This document shows positions 1 through 7,831 of a stretch of DNA of 64,000 nt, piece by piece (within the stretch, counting starts at the first letter, position 1; every line of letters begins with the position of its first letter). Made by a program: the position numbers and the translations under genes. The notes beneath the pieces were generated by a model, which did not search any database, had not been told where the DNA came from, and saw only the letters and a list, made by a program, of their open reading frames with translations. Source of the stretch: Bin87 sp965203855 (GTDB taxonomy: Bacteria > Chloroflexota > Dehalococcoidia > Lucifugimonadales > UBA3495); contig CBDBDN010000006.1 in the NCBI GenBank assembly GCA_965203855.1, forward strand, positions 124,001 through 188,000, in the 5' to 3' direction.

Positions 1-637
1 ACTTGCCGGTTTCCACAAAGTTATAGAGCAGCGGTCGGTCGGTGCGGGCTACTACGGCGGCGGCTTCCTCCGGCGAGCGGATGGCCTCCACGAACAGCGC
101 ATCGGCGCCGGCGGCGGTAAAAGCGTCGCAGCGGCGCATCGTATCGTCCCATCCGGTAACCGCCAGCGCATCGGTGCGGACGATAATCGTAAAATCGGCG
201 TCGGTGCGCGCGTCCACGGCGGCGCGGATTTTCTGCGTCATTTCGTCAATCGGAACTACCCGTTTGTCGTCCAGATGGCCGCAGCGTTTGGGAAACTGCT
301 GGTCCTCAATATGGACTGCGGCCACGCCGGCGCGTTCATACTCCCGGATGGTGCGGCGCATATTCATCGTGCCGCCGTAGCCGGTATCGGCGTCGGCGAT
401 GACGGGGACGCTGACGGCAGCGGCGATGGCGGCGGCGTTAGCCTGCATCTCCGTAGCGGTGGCCAGCGCCAGGTCCGGATAGCCGATGCGCGCCACCGAA
501 GTGCCGGCCCCGGTCATATAAACGGCGGGAAAGCCGGCCTGCTCAATAATGGCGGCGGTCAGGCAGTCGTAAGCCCCCGGCGCCGTGATAATGCCGGGCT
601 GAGCCATCAGCTGGCGAAAGTGGGTCGTAGCGCGCAT
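1..637 (-). CDS. Isocitrate lyase/PEP mutase family protein (partial)
   Basis: The frame starts at an ATG at 637, with GAGGAG 7 bases upstream, and runs off the left edge, so about 212 codons of a family usually near 290 are visible. The protein shows YMTGAGTSVA, the metal-site stretch PVIADADTGYG and KRCGH, the loop that carries the catalytic Cys in methylisocitrate lyase/PEP mutase enzymes. These are cytoplasmic Mg-dependent TIM barrels that cleave or form C-C or C-P bonds in small organic acids; the substrate cannot be read from what is visible. It lies 26 bases after fabG on the same strand, at the end of a five-gene run that begins at 3492, so cotranscription is likely. Oxaloacetate decarboxylase is an alternative within the same family. 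Confidence 0.85.
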   Translation of the reverse strand, partial: MRATTHFRQLMAQPGIITAPGAYDCLTAAIIEQAGFPAVYMTGAGTSVARIGYPDLALATATEMQANAAAIAAAVSVPVIADADTGYGGTMNMRRTIREYERAGVAAVHIEDQQFPKRCGHLDDKRVVPIDEMTQKIRAAVDARTDADFTIIVRTDALAVTGWDDTMRRCDAFTAAGADALFVEAIRSPEEAAAVVARTDRPLLYNFVETGK

Positions 638-663
638 AGCATAACTCCTCGGGCCGCCGCCGC

Positions 664-1428
664 TCACGCAATCAGCCCGCCGTCCACCGTGATGGTCTGG
701 CCGGTGATATAGCCGGCGTCGGGGCTGGCCAGGTACAGGACGGCGGCGGCGACATCGGCGGCGGCGCCGAACCGTCCTACCGGGATGCGATTCAAAATCT
801 GCTGCCGCTGTTCATCGGTAAGTTCCGCCGCCATCCCGCCGGATTCGCCCGATTCAATAAAGCCGGGCGCAACCGCATTGACGGTAATGTTGCGGCTGGC
901 AACCTCGCGGGCTACCGCCTTGGCCAGGCCGATTTGCCCGGCTTTGGAAGCGGCGTAATTAGCCTGGCCGGGATTGCCCGACAGCCCGACTACCGACGAT
1001 ATGTTGACGATGCGCCCGTAACGCTGGCGCACCATCAGCGGAATGGCAAAGCGGGTAGGCAGGAAAGTTCCCCGCAGGTTCACCGACAGCACTTCATCCC
1101 AGTCGGAAGCGCTCATCCGCATCAGGAGGCGGTCGCGGTTGACGCCGGCGTTGTTGACCAGGATGTCCAGCCGGCCCAGGCGGTCGGCAGTAGTCTTAAC
1201 GATGGCTTCGGCGGCGGCTTCGTCGGATACATCGCCGGGGACGCGCAGCGCTTCGCCGCCGTTTTCCCGAATCCGGTCAATTACGGCGTCGGCGGCGTCG
1301 GCTCCGGTGCGGTAGTTGACGGCTACGGCGGCGCCGGCGGCGGCCAGTCGGCCGGCAATCACGGCGCCGATGCCGCGCGACGAGCCGGTTACCAGCGCTA
1401 CCTGTCCGCTCAAGTCAATGGTGTACAT
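664..1428 (-). CDS. fabG: 3-oxoacyl-[acyl-carrier-protein] reductase FabG (SDR)
   Basis: Short-chain dehydrogenase of about 254 residues, the usual FabG length. It has the NADP-binding glycine motif TGSSRGIG near residue 15, NNAG near 90, a catalytic Ser in NISSVVG and the YAASK active-site Tyr/Lys. FabG reduces 3-oxoacyl-ACP to 3-hydroxyacyl-ACP in type II fatty acid synthesis. The ATG at 1428 is preferred, but a TTG directly before it (1431) is also possible because the AAGGA lies 7 to 10 bases upstream of either. It sits 14 bases downstream of plsX, and the cluster with plsX and two MaoC-type dehydratases supports a fatty-acid role over one of the many catabolic SDRs. Confidence 0.9.
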   Translation of the reverse strand: MYTIDLSGQVALVTGSSRGIGAVIAGRLAAAGAAVAVNYRTGADAADAVIDRIRENGGEALRVPGDVSDEAAAEAIVKTTADRLGRLDILVNNAGVNRDRLLMRMSASDWDEVLSVNLRGTFLPTRFAIPLMVRQRYGRIVNISSVVGLSGNPGQANYAASKAGQIGLAKAVAREVASRNITVNAVAPGFIESGESGGMAAELTDEQRQQILNRIPVGRFGAAADVAAAVLYLASPDAGYITGQTITVDGGLIA

Positions 1429-1442
1429 CAAGCATCCGTCCT

Positions 1443-2516
1443 TTATGCTGCGCCGGCGATCTGCCGCTGTGGATCCGAGGGCGCCGAATCCCGCAGCTCC
1501 GCTAATTCTTGCCGGAATCCCCCCACCAGGTCAATATGATGCGCCCGCAGCCCGGTGTCAATTGCGCCGGCGATGCCCTCCGCCGCCGATGACCCATGCG
1601 CGACCATCACCAGCCCGTTGACGCCGAACAGCGGTCCGCCCATGGTGCGGGGCCGATTCGTGGTCTGCCATAGCGCATCGGCCACCCCCCGCAGCTGCTC
1701 CGCCGGCAGCAGTTCCGCCAGATGGCGTTGCAGGTAAGGACGCAGCACGGAACCCAAGCCCTCGGCGAACTTAATCAGTATATTGCCGACAAAGCCGTCG
1801 CAGACGATGACATCGGCGCGGTCGGTAAAGAAATCCATACCCTCCACATTGCCGACAAAGTTCAGATGGCTGCCGGCGAACAGGGCGTGGCTTTCCTGCA
1901 CCTGGCGGTTGCCTTTGGCGGCCTCCTCGCCCACGCTCAACAGCGCCACCCGAGGGTTGGCGATATTCAGGATGCGCCGCGAGAATGCTGCGCCCAAAGC
2001 GGCAAAGCTGAGCAGCAGCGCCGGACGGCAGTCCACATTGCTGCCCAGGTCAACCACCGTAGTGTTGGAGGCCAGGCCCAGAAAATTGCCGCCGATGCAG
2101 GGGCGTTCCAGCCCGTCCATCAAGCCGATACCCATTACCGCCGTGGCCATACTGGCGCCGGTAGAGCCGGCGGACACTACCAGATCGGCCTCGCCGGCCC
2201 GCAGCAGCCGCATTGCGACGGCGATCGACGCCTGCGGTTTGCGGCGCAGCGCGGCTACGGGATGCTCGTCATCCGTGATTTTACCGTCGGCGGCGATGAT
2301 TTCAATGGAGTTGGCGACTGCGGCGCGGCCGGCCGCGTCATTGCGATCCAGTTCGGCGGCGACGGCGTCGGGATCTCCCACCAGCGCAATACGCAGGCCC
2401 GGATGGGCGGCCAGCGCGGCCAGCGCGCCGGGAACGGTAGCCGCCGGGCCGCTATCGCCGCCCATGGCGTCCAGGGCGACGCGCACCGGAGCGGCGGTAT
2501 TTTCGGAAGTTGTCAT
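1443..2516 (-). CDS. plsX: Phosphate acyltransferase PlsX
   Basis: A 357-residue protein of normal PlsX length. It begins with the family signature VALDAMGGDSGP near residue 12 and carries SAGSTGA, GSNVDCRP and the C-terminal GVNGLVMVAHGSS. PlsX converts acyl-ACP to acyl-phosphate, the donor used by PlsY (also in this window, at 52.7 kb) for the first acylation of glycerol-3-phosphate. The ATG at 2516 is followed upstream almost at once by a fragment of the dispersed MITE-like repeat, so the plsX leader is repeat-derived. It lies in one run with two dehydratase genes upstream and fabG 14 bases downstream. Confidence 0.95.
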   Translation of the reverse strand: MTTSENTAAPVRVALDAMGGDSGPAATVPGALAALAAHPGLRIALVGDPDAVAAELDRNDAAGRAAVANSIEIIAADGKITDDEHPVAALRRKPQASIAVAMRLLRAGEADLVVSAGSTGASMATAVMGIGLMDGLERPCIGGNFLGLASNTTVVDLGSNVDCRPALLLSFAALGAAFSRRILNIANPRVALLSVGEEAAKGNRQVQESHALFAGSHLNFVGNVEGMDFFTDRADVIVCDGFVGNILIKFAEGLGSVLRPYLQRHLAELLPAEQLRGVADALWQTTNRPRTMGGPLFGVNGLVMVAHGSSAAEGIAGAIDTGLRAHHIDLVGGFRQELAELRDSAPSDPQRQIAGAA

Positions 2517-2523
2517 ATGCTAA

Positions 2524-2582
2524 TCCTAAACGATAATGTAACCGGCAACCATAGATTCCGGCTTGCGCCGGAATGACGGTTG
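2524..2582. repeat. Truncated MITE-like element (right half)
   Basis: This stretch matches the right-hand 60 bases or so of the 100-bp element seen whole at 19274, 24376, 31163 and 59783: an inner part (CGATAATGTAACCGGCAACC) followed by the terminal palindrome ATTCCGGCTTGCGCCGGAAT and GACGGTT. The left terminus is missing. It fills the gap between the MaoC-type gene and plsX. Confidence 0.75.
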
Positions 2583-2604
2583 GCTTGACGGCACGCCCGG
2601 CCAT

Positions 2605-3048
2605 TTACACTGCGGCAATCCGCACTGTAGCCGTGCCGGTAAGGATAGCAGTATTGGCGGCGGCGTTGCGGACGGCGATGCTGCAAGTTATGACGGTTGT
2701 ATCGCCATCCGGATCGGCTTTGGCAACCTTTCCGGTTGCTTCCAGGCGGTCGCCGGGGCGGGCGGCGTCGCGAAAGCGCACCCGCAGCGTGCCGCCGGAC
2801 AGCCAGGCAACGCCGTAAGACGCCGTCATTATTTCCGAGACCATCGCCAAAGTCAGCATCCCGTGCGCGATGACGCCGCCGAAACGGGTGGTAGCGGCAA
2901 AATCGTCATCATAGTGTATCCGATTATGGTCGCCGGAAACGGCGCGGTAAGCGTCGATGCCGTCCCGTGTAACGGTGTGCTCGGCGGTTGCCAATTCATC
3001 GCCAACCGCAAGCGGCGGATGCGATAGGGCTGTCGGGTTGGATTCCAT
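2605..3048 (-). CDS. MaoC-like hydratase (possible HadB-type 3-hydroxyacyl-ACP dehydratase subunit)
   Basis: A 147-residue single hot-dog protein with the hydratase-2 signature GDHNRIHYDDDFA (catalytic Asp40 and His45) and FGGVIAHGML, the conserved turn after it. Such proteins hydrate or dehydrate R-specific 3-hydroxyacyl thioesters. It lies 21 bases after a second, hydratase-motif-poor MaoC-type half and before plsX-fabG. By analogy with mycobacterial HadA/HadB, the two halves may form a heterodimeric 3-hydroxyacyl-ACP dehydratase for fatty acid elongation; this is inferred from order and domain type. A stand-alone enoyl-CoA hydratase is the alternative. Confidence 0.8.
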   Translation of the reverse strand: MESNPTALSHPPLAVGDELATAEHTVTRDGIDAYRAVSGDHNRIHYDDDFAATTRFGGVIAHGMLTLAMVSEIMTASYGVAWLSGGTLRVRFRDAARPGDRLEATGKVAKADPDGDTTVITCSIAVRNAAANTAILTGTATVRIAAV

Positions 3049-3069
3049 AATGGCGTTGCCAATGCCGGG

Positions 3070-3492
3070 TTACGCATCGCCTGCGTCGCCGGCGGGCAGC
3101 AGCACAGTAGTGCGCCCGCGCTGCAAGTCGGCGCCGCTGCCGGCATCGGTTACGCGGTAATTTACGGTGAGGAACCGCATACCGGCCCGCTCACGCACCG
3201 GCGCCACGACCGCAGACGCCGCTACCCGCGCGCCGATGGCCGGCGGGTTGACCGTCTCCACATCTTGCAGGCTGTGTATCGTTCCGTCCGGCAGCGACAG
3301 CAATTCCAGCAGCCGGCCGACGACCCGGGCCGCCAGCAGCAACGGCGGGGCGATGCCGGCATCCCGGTAGATAGGCAGCGCATCCCCGACGGCGGTCAGA
3401 TATTGCCGGACGTCGCCATCCGCAACTTCCCAGCAGCCCAAGTCCAGCTCGGTATCGGTATCAGTATTGATGATGGTGTCAGTCTGCCGCAA
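3070..3492 (-). CDS. MaoC N-terminal-like dehydratase half (possible HadA-type subunit)
   Basis: A 140-residue hot-dog-type protein. YLTAVGDALPIYRDAGIAPP near residue 30 and TVNPPAIGARV near 85 resemble the FAS1-like/MaoC N-terminal dehydratase domain, which usually lacks the catalytic D-x4-H and pairs with an active half; no such motif is seen here. The partner would be the next gene, 21 bases downstream. The start is uncertain: only a TTG at 3492 fits and no clear ribosome site precedes it. It is the first gene of the minus-strand run ending at the window's left edge and is divergent from the methyltransferase at 3690. Confidence 0.65.
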   Translation of the reverse strand: MRQTDTIINTDTDTELDLGCWEVADGDVRQYLTAVGDALPIYRDAGIAPPLLLAARVVGRLLELLSLPDGTIHSLQDVETVNPPAIGARVAASAVVAPVRERAGMRFLTVNYRVTDAGSGADLQRGRTTVLLPAGDAGDA

Positions 3493-3689
3493 TGCGTTTG
3501 CCGTCCGCAGTGCCGGGCCGCAGCGCCAGGATGGCAGCAGCGCCGCAAGGTGGGTTAACTATACACCATCAAGCGTATCGTCATCCCGCCCGGATTATGC
3601 GGTATAATGACCGCCCGGCAGACGGCAGCATTGCGGATGATGGCGTTGCCGAAGCCCAAAAGCAATTTCCGGATCGGGGAGAAACTACG

Positions 3690-4604
3690 GTGAATAACGC
3701 GCAAAACGGCAAGGCTCCCATGACGCTAACCAGTCCCCAATTAGCTTGGCAATCTGCCAACGGCCAGTCCGCCCTGTACCACGGCGACGGGTTGGGTTTG
3801 ATGGCAAGTATGCCCCCCGACAGCGTGGATTGCATCTGGACCGACCCGCCTTATCTGCTTTCCAACGACGGGATGACTTGCGTTGCCGGCAAGCGCGTCA
3901 GCGTCAACAAGGGGGATTGGGATCGTAGCGACGGGATTGAAAACGACCACGAGTTCAATCTGTCCTGGCTGCGGGAGTGCTACCGGGTGCTGAAGCCGGC
4001 CGGCACTATTTGGGTAACCGGCACGCACCATGTCTATCTCAGCGTGGGCCTGGCGATGATGCAGCTGGGCTTTCGCATCCTCAACGACATCATCTGGGAA
4101 AAGAGCAATCCGCCGCCCAATTTAGGCTGCCGTTGCTTTGCCCATTCCACCGAAACCATCCTATGGGCAACCAAAGCCCCCAAAGGCAGCAAGCACAAGT
4201 ACACTTTCCACTACCAGGAAATGAAAGACGAAAACGGCGGCAAGCAGATGAAAACCGTTTGGCGTTTTCCCGCCGCCGGCCGCCCGGAAAAGAGTTTCGG
4301 CAAGCATCCTACCCAGAAGCCGATCGCTCTGATAGAACGCTGCCTGCGCGCCAGTACTAACCCCGGCGATCTAGTGCTGGATCCTTTCGCCGGCGCGGCG
4401 TCCACCGGATGCGCCGCGCTGGCGTTGGAGCGTCGATTTATCGGCGGCGAAATTGAACGAGAGTACGCCGATATTGGCGCGCTCCGGCTGACAGCGGTTG
4501 CCAACGAAGTTGTTCCGGAACCCGCGCTGTCGGAGGAGCGTAGCACAAGCCATCAGTCCTACTTGCTGGACGTGCCGGGCAACTATGAAATAGCCGCAGA
4601 CTAA
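3690..4604 (+). CDS. Site-specific DNA methyltransferase, beta class (type II R-M)
   Basis: A 304-residue amino-methyltransferase. Motif IV DPPYLLSNDG (Asp52) comes before the AdoMet-binding motif I DPFAGAASTG (Asp231), the order that defines the beta class of N6-adenine or N4-cytosine enzymes. FGKHPTQKP before motif I is also typical. A GTG at 3690 with GGGGAG 8 bases upstream is chosen over the longer open frame, which runs back into the divergent dehydratase. The next gene, 12 bases downstream, looks like a nuclease, so this is probably the modification half of a type II system. The methylated base and site cannot be deduced. Confidence 0.88.
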   Translation: MNNAQNGKAPMTLTSPQLAWQSANGQSALYHGDGLGLMASMPPDSVDCIWTDPPYLLSNDGMTCVAGKRVSVNKGDWDRSDGIENDHEFNLSWLRECYRVLKPAGTIWVTGTHHVYLSVGLAMMQLGFRILNDIIWEKSNPPPNLGCRCFAHSTETILWATKAPKGSKHKYTFHYQEMKDENGGKQMKTVWRFPAAGRPEKSFGKHPTQKPIALIERCLRASTNPGDLVLDPFAGAASTGCAALALERRFIGGEIEREYADIGALRLTAVANEVVPEPALSEERSTSHQSYLLDVPGNYEIAAD

Positions 4605-4616
4605 CGCGGAGGGCGT

Positions 4617-5426
4617 ATGACAAGCAGAGCAACATCTCAGACCGGCAACTCTCCAAGTTGGGACGCTATCTTTGAACGGTACCAAATCGCCCAGCATAAC
4701 TTTGACGCTGCGCCATTTCCAATTTCGGCGGCGCAAATTAAAGCTGCTTGCCAGCACTTCGAGCGTACCAGCGAGAAAGAAGTTCGGATATTGTGCAAGC
4801 AGGATGCCAGGGAGCACCGTCCGCGCGTCTTTCAAGAAAAAGGGCTGTTCATTTTGCCGGTCCAGAACGGGCATTATGTCATCGTCAAGGGCGAGGGATA
4901 CGTGGACATTCCGCCTATCACCACGCCTTTGCAGGAATATCGGAGCGATTTTCCCTTTGACTTGGAGACGACGAGGGTAGGCAATTCGGAAATGCAGTAC
5001 CTGGATCGGGCTTACGCCTTGAGCCTGATCCGCCATTTTACCGACGACCAGTCGCTGGTACTTACTGTCCGAGGACGTAAGTACACTCCTCGGTTCGATT
5101 TCGTAGCCGGCGAATTTCAGATTGCCGTAGCAAAGGTCCAAACCGAAGTTGACGCCGGCTACGAAGGGGCCAATCAGGTTGTGCTGATTGAGGCCAAAGG
5201 CGGCAATGCCGGCAATACCATCATCCGGCAGCTTTACTACCCGTTTCGCCAGTGGCAAAGCTATACGGACAAGCCCGTCTCTACCCTCTTTTTCCAGCGG
5301 GTTGGCGGCGGCACGGACGGCGATGAGTACCACCTCTGGCGCTTTGAGTTTGACGACCGCAACGACTACAACAGCATCCGCCTGCGGAATTCAGCGCGCT
5401 ACCGCATCGTCCGGGTTGGCGGCTGA
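4617..5426 (+). CDS. Probable type II restriction endonuclease
   Basis: A 269-residue protein placed 12 bases after the methyltransferase. Residues 158-195 look like a PD-(D/E)xK core: RFDFVAG (Asp161), then a strand ending VVLIEAKGG (Glu192, Lys194), followed by a helix with QLYYPFRQW. It resembles restriction enzymes that travel with beta-class methyltransferases, but I recognise the fold rather than a named enzyme. Its partner methylase would protect the host from it. It ends 52 bases before the convergent lhgO gene. A solitary methylase with an unrelated neighbour is possible but less likely given the spacing and motif. Confidence 0.7.
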   Translation: MTSRATSQTGNSPSWDAIFERYQIAQHNFDAAPFPISAAQIKAACQHFERTSEKEVRILCKQDAREHRPRVFQEKGLFILPVQNGHYVIVKGEGYVDIPPITTPLQEYRSDFPFDLETTRVGNSEMQYLDRAYALSLIRHFTDDQSLVLTVRGRKYTPRFDFVAGEFQIAVAKVQTEVDAGYEGANQVVLIEAKGGNAGNTIIRQLYYPFRQWQSYTDKPVSTLFFQRVGGGTDGDEYHLWRFEFDDRNDYNSIRLRNSARYRIVRVGG

Positions 5427-5478
5427 TGCGCCGGTATGGGGGCTTTAATGCCTGGTACAGGTAAGCGCTGCCTTACCA

Positions 5479-6777
5479 TCATCCTCCACCCAGCCCAAAA
5501 TCCTCAACCGCCAGCTCCGTCAGGTATTCCCCGATGGCCAGGGACGAAGTGGCGCCGGGCGATGGGGCGTTCAGCACGTGCAGCGCGCGCCGGCCCCGCA
5601 GGATGTGGAAGTCGTCCAGAATGGCGCCGGATGACGCTACCGCCTGCGCCCGCACGCCGCTGCCGCCCGGTTCCAAATCGCCGGCCTGGATCTCCGGTAT
5701 CAGCTTTTGCAGGTCGTGGACGAATACCGGCTTGCGGTAGGAACGGCGCATCTCCTGCATCCCGGTGCGCCAGTGCTTGGCGGTCATTTTCCAGAAACCG
5801 GGAAACGCCAGCGCGCCCAGCGTCTCGCCGATGCTGATGTCGCCCTTGCGGTAGCCCTCTCGCGCCCAGGCCAGGACGGCGTTGGGGCCGGCCTCAACAT
5901 ACCCGTGAATGTTGCGCGTGTAATGGACGCCCAGAAACGGAAAGCGCGGGTCGGGCACCGGATAAATCAGCCCTTTGACCAGATGGTGGCTATGGGGCGT
6001 CAATTTGTAGTATTCGCCGCGGAAGGGGATGATTCGGACGTCGGTATCCTCGCCCATCAGCCGCGCCAATTGGTCGGCGTAGAGGCCGCCGCAATTGATG
6101 ATATGCTTGGCCTGGAGCGCCCCGCGTTCCGTTTCCAGGACGGCGCCGGCGCCGTCCTGCCGCGCCCCGACCACCGCCGCCCCGGTAAAAATGTCGCCGC
6201 CGGCCGACTGAAACTTGCCGGCGTAAGCGTTGGCGACGCGCACATAATCCACGATGCCGGTATGCGGCGCCCACAGCGCGCGGACGCCGGCGGTGTGCGG
6301 TTCAATCTCCGCCAGCCGTTCCGGCCCGACCACTTCCAAATCGGGGACGCCGTTGGCAACGCCCCGCTCGTACAAGTCTTGCAGCCGCCCCAGTTCGCTT
6401 TCATCCGTAGCGACGATGACCTTGCCGCAGGGGTCGTATTCAATTTCGTTCTCGTCGCAGAAAGCGAGCAGCCGGTTCTTGCCGCCCACGCAGAACCGGG
6501 ACTTCCAGGAACCGGGCCGATAGTAGATGCCGGAATGAATGACGCCGCTGTTGTGGCCGGTCTGATGCTGCGCCAGCCGTTCCTCTTTCTCTACCACGGC
6601 GATGTTCAAGTCCGGCGACCGTTGCAGCAGCTGCATCGCCGTGGACAGGCCGATGATGCCGCCCCCGACGATAGCCACATCGTAGCGGCGGGCCTCTACC
6701 GATGCTGTTGAGCCCGATGCTGCTGAACCCGATGCTGTTGAACCCGATGCTGTTGAACCGTTGGCGTTGGCAGTCAT
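5479..6777 (-). CDS. lhgO: L-2-hydroxyglutarate oxidase
   Basis: A 432-residue FAD oxidoreductase of the DAO superfamily. The dinucleotide-binding motif VAIVGGGIIGLSTAMQL is at about residue 35, and HQTGHNSGVIHSGIYY and the later IIPFRGEYYKL are characteristic of LhgO/YgaF. The enzyme oxidises L-2-hydroxyglutarate to 2-oxoglutarate, passing electrons to the membrane quinone pool. Residues 8-26 are a low-complexity STASG repeat encoded by a 15-bp minisatellite, so the native start may be internal, near the VEARRYDVAIV stretch. It is convergent with the restriction gene and 16 bases after hicB. Confidence 0.92.
   Translation of the reverse strand: MTANANGSTASGSTASGSAASGSTASVEARRYDVAIVGGGIIGLSTAMQLLQRSPDLNIAVVEKEERLAQHQTGHNSGVIHSGIYYRPGSWKSRFCVGGKNRLLAFCDENEIEYDPCGKVIVATDESELGRLQDLYERGVANGVPDLEVVGPERLAEIEPHTAGVRALWAPHTGIVDYVRVANAYAGKFQSAGGDIFTGAAVVGARQDGAGAVLETERGALQAKHIINCGGLYADQLARLMGEDTDVRIIPFRGEYYKLTPHSHHLVKGLIYPVPDPRFPFLGVHYTRNIHGYVEAGPNAVLAWAREGYRKGDISIGETLGALAFPGFWKMTAKHWRTGMQEMRRSYRKPVFVHDLQKLIPEIQAGDLEPGGSGVRAQAVASSGAILDDFHILRGRRALHVLNAPSPGATSSLAIGEYLTELAVEDFGLGGG
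6702..6766 (-). repeat. 15-bp coding minisatellite in the 5' end of lhgO
   Basis: About four copies of a 15-base unit (plus-strand CCCGATGCTGTTGAA) lie in frame and encode repeated S-T-A-S-G. Unit length is a multiple of three, so copy-number change would alter length without breaking the frame. Similar in-frame repeats occur in PrpD, YraN, Der and the YgfZ-like gene of this window. Confidence 0.8.
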
Positions 6778-6793
6778 AGTATCCGTATCCTCG

Positions 6794-7216
6794 TTACCGG
6801 GCCAGCGCCGGCTCGCGCTCCGGCGTTTCCGTGTCCACTGCCATTTCTACTTCATACGGCGTCTTGAGCGCCGCAATCCGCCGCTGATATTCCTGTCCCT
6901 CTGCCGACGCCATAAATGCGTCAAACGCCGCCTGCGCTTCCTCCTCGGTGCGCTCCGGCAGCGCTTCCACCACAATCAGCGCGATGGCATAGACCGCATC
7001 CTCATGCGCCAAAACGGCATCGGCGGAGCTGGGCGGAGGGATGTATCTGCCGGAGGCGGCCATCCCCTCCAGATGGAGGCAGAGGGCTTCGGCGGCCATC
7101 TCCCGCGCTTCCTCAAAAGTGCTGCCCGCAGTAACGCAGCCGGGCAAGTCGGGGAAAAAGACCCCATAATCGCTGTCCGGCTCTTTCTCAACCAACGCTA
7201 GATAGGTTCGTTCCAT
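6794..7216 (-). CDS. hicB: HicB-family antitoxin
   Basis: A 140-residue protein with the HicB partial RNase-H-like fold: DYGVFFPDLPGCVTAGST near residue 16, then EEAREMAAEALCLHLEGM. HicB binds and silences the HicA mRNA-cleaving toxin and usually represses the operon. No clear ribbon-helix-helix or HTH is visible in its C-terminal part. It starts 25 bases downstream of hicA, the usual toxin-first order. The ATG at 7216 is followed by the expected ERTYLALVEKE strand. Confidence 0.88.
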   Translation of the reverse strand: MERTYLALVEKEPDSDYGVFFPDLPGCVTAGSTFEEAREMAAEALCLHLEGMAASGRYIPPPSSADAVLAHEDAVYAIALIVVEALPERTEEEAQAAFDAFMASAEGQEYQRRIAALKTPYEVEMAVDTETPEREPALAR

Positions 7217-7241
7217 AATTTGCCTTCCTAAATTTGCCTTT

Positions 7242-7436
7242 CTATCGCCGACGCAACTGGACGCCCGATTGCCGCTGTATGCTGCTGATCACGCCAGGCG
7301 TGAGATCTTTGCGCGGATGCGGCACCGTGGTGATACCCGGCTTTATCGGATGCTCCATATGGTGATGCGACCCGTTAATGCGGATTATCTGCCAGCCGTC
7401 AGCCTCCAACATTCGGATTACCGTTCTGCTGTCCAT
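7242..7436 (-). CDS. hicA: HicA-family mRNA interferase toxin
   Basis: A 64-residue dsRBD-like toxin. MDSRTVIRMLEADGWQIIR and INGSHHHMEHP, with the catalytic His in GSHHHM, followed by TTVPHPRKDLTPGV, are the standard HicA pattern. HicA cleaves mRNA when not bound by HicB. The ATG at 7436 is preferred because homologues start two or three residues before the R-x-VIRxLEADGW helix; a longer frame upstream has no family support. The ribosome site is weak. It precedes hicB by 25 bases. Confidence 0.9.
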   Translation of the reverse strand: MDSRTVIRMLEADGWQIIRINGSHHHMEHPIKPGITTVPHPRKDLTPGVISSIQRQSGVQLRRR

Positions 7437-7831
7437 AGACGCTATGGTATCTACCCGGCGGCAAATTGGCAACGCCGGGCCGGGCGGCAGTCCGCTGCGC
7501 CAAGTCGTTGCATCAATCCGGTTTCGCCGCTATCCTACCCTATTATGACAGCTTGCGCCGGAACAACCTGGGCCGTACTGCCGCATTTTGCGGTGGGGGG
7601 CATACATTGCGATTATGCTGGCCGTTGTGGAGATGCCGCAATTGCTTATTCACTACTTTACTTTAACCATCACCGCCGCCAACGCAACCGCCAGGCTTAC
7701 CTTGCCATCGCCAACTTGCAGCAGCCGGCAGCCGGACTCGCCCGAATGGTAAGCGACCGGCAACGGCAGATGCAGAACGGCAGCAGCAGCAGCGATAACA
7801 GCGTCAACAACCCGGCCGCCGCACCATTCCA
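7437..7831. other. Intergenic region between hicA and MmgE/PrpD
   Basis: About 395 bases without a convincing gene, between the divergent hicA and prpD-like genes, so promoters for both should be here. A minus-strand open frame of about 57 codons (roughly 7829 down to 7660, TTG start, alanine/valine-rich) exists but has no ribosome site and no recognisable similarity, so it is not called. Confidence 0.5.

Noticed and set aside
7660..7829. A 57-codon minus-strand gene between hicA and the PrpD gene
   Set aside because: It has a TTG start without a ribosome site, low complexity and no recognisable similarity.
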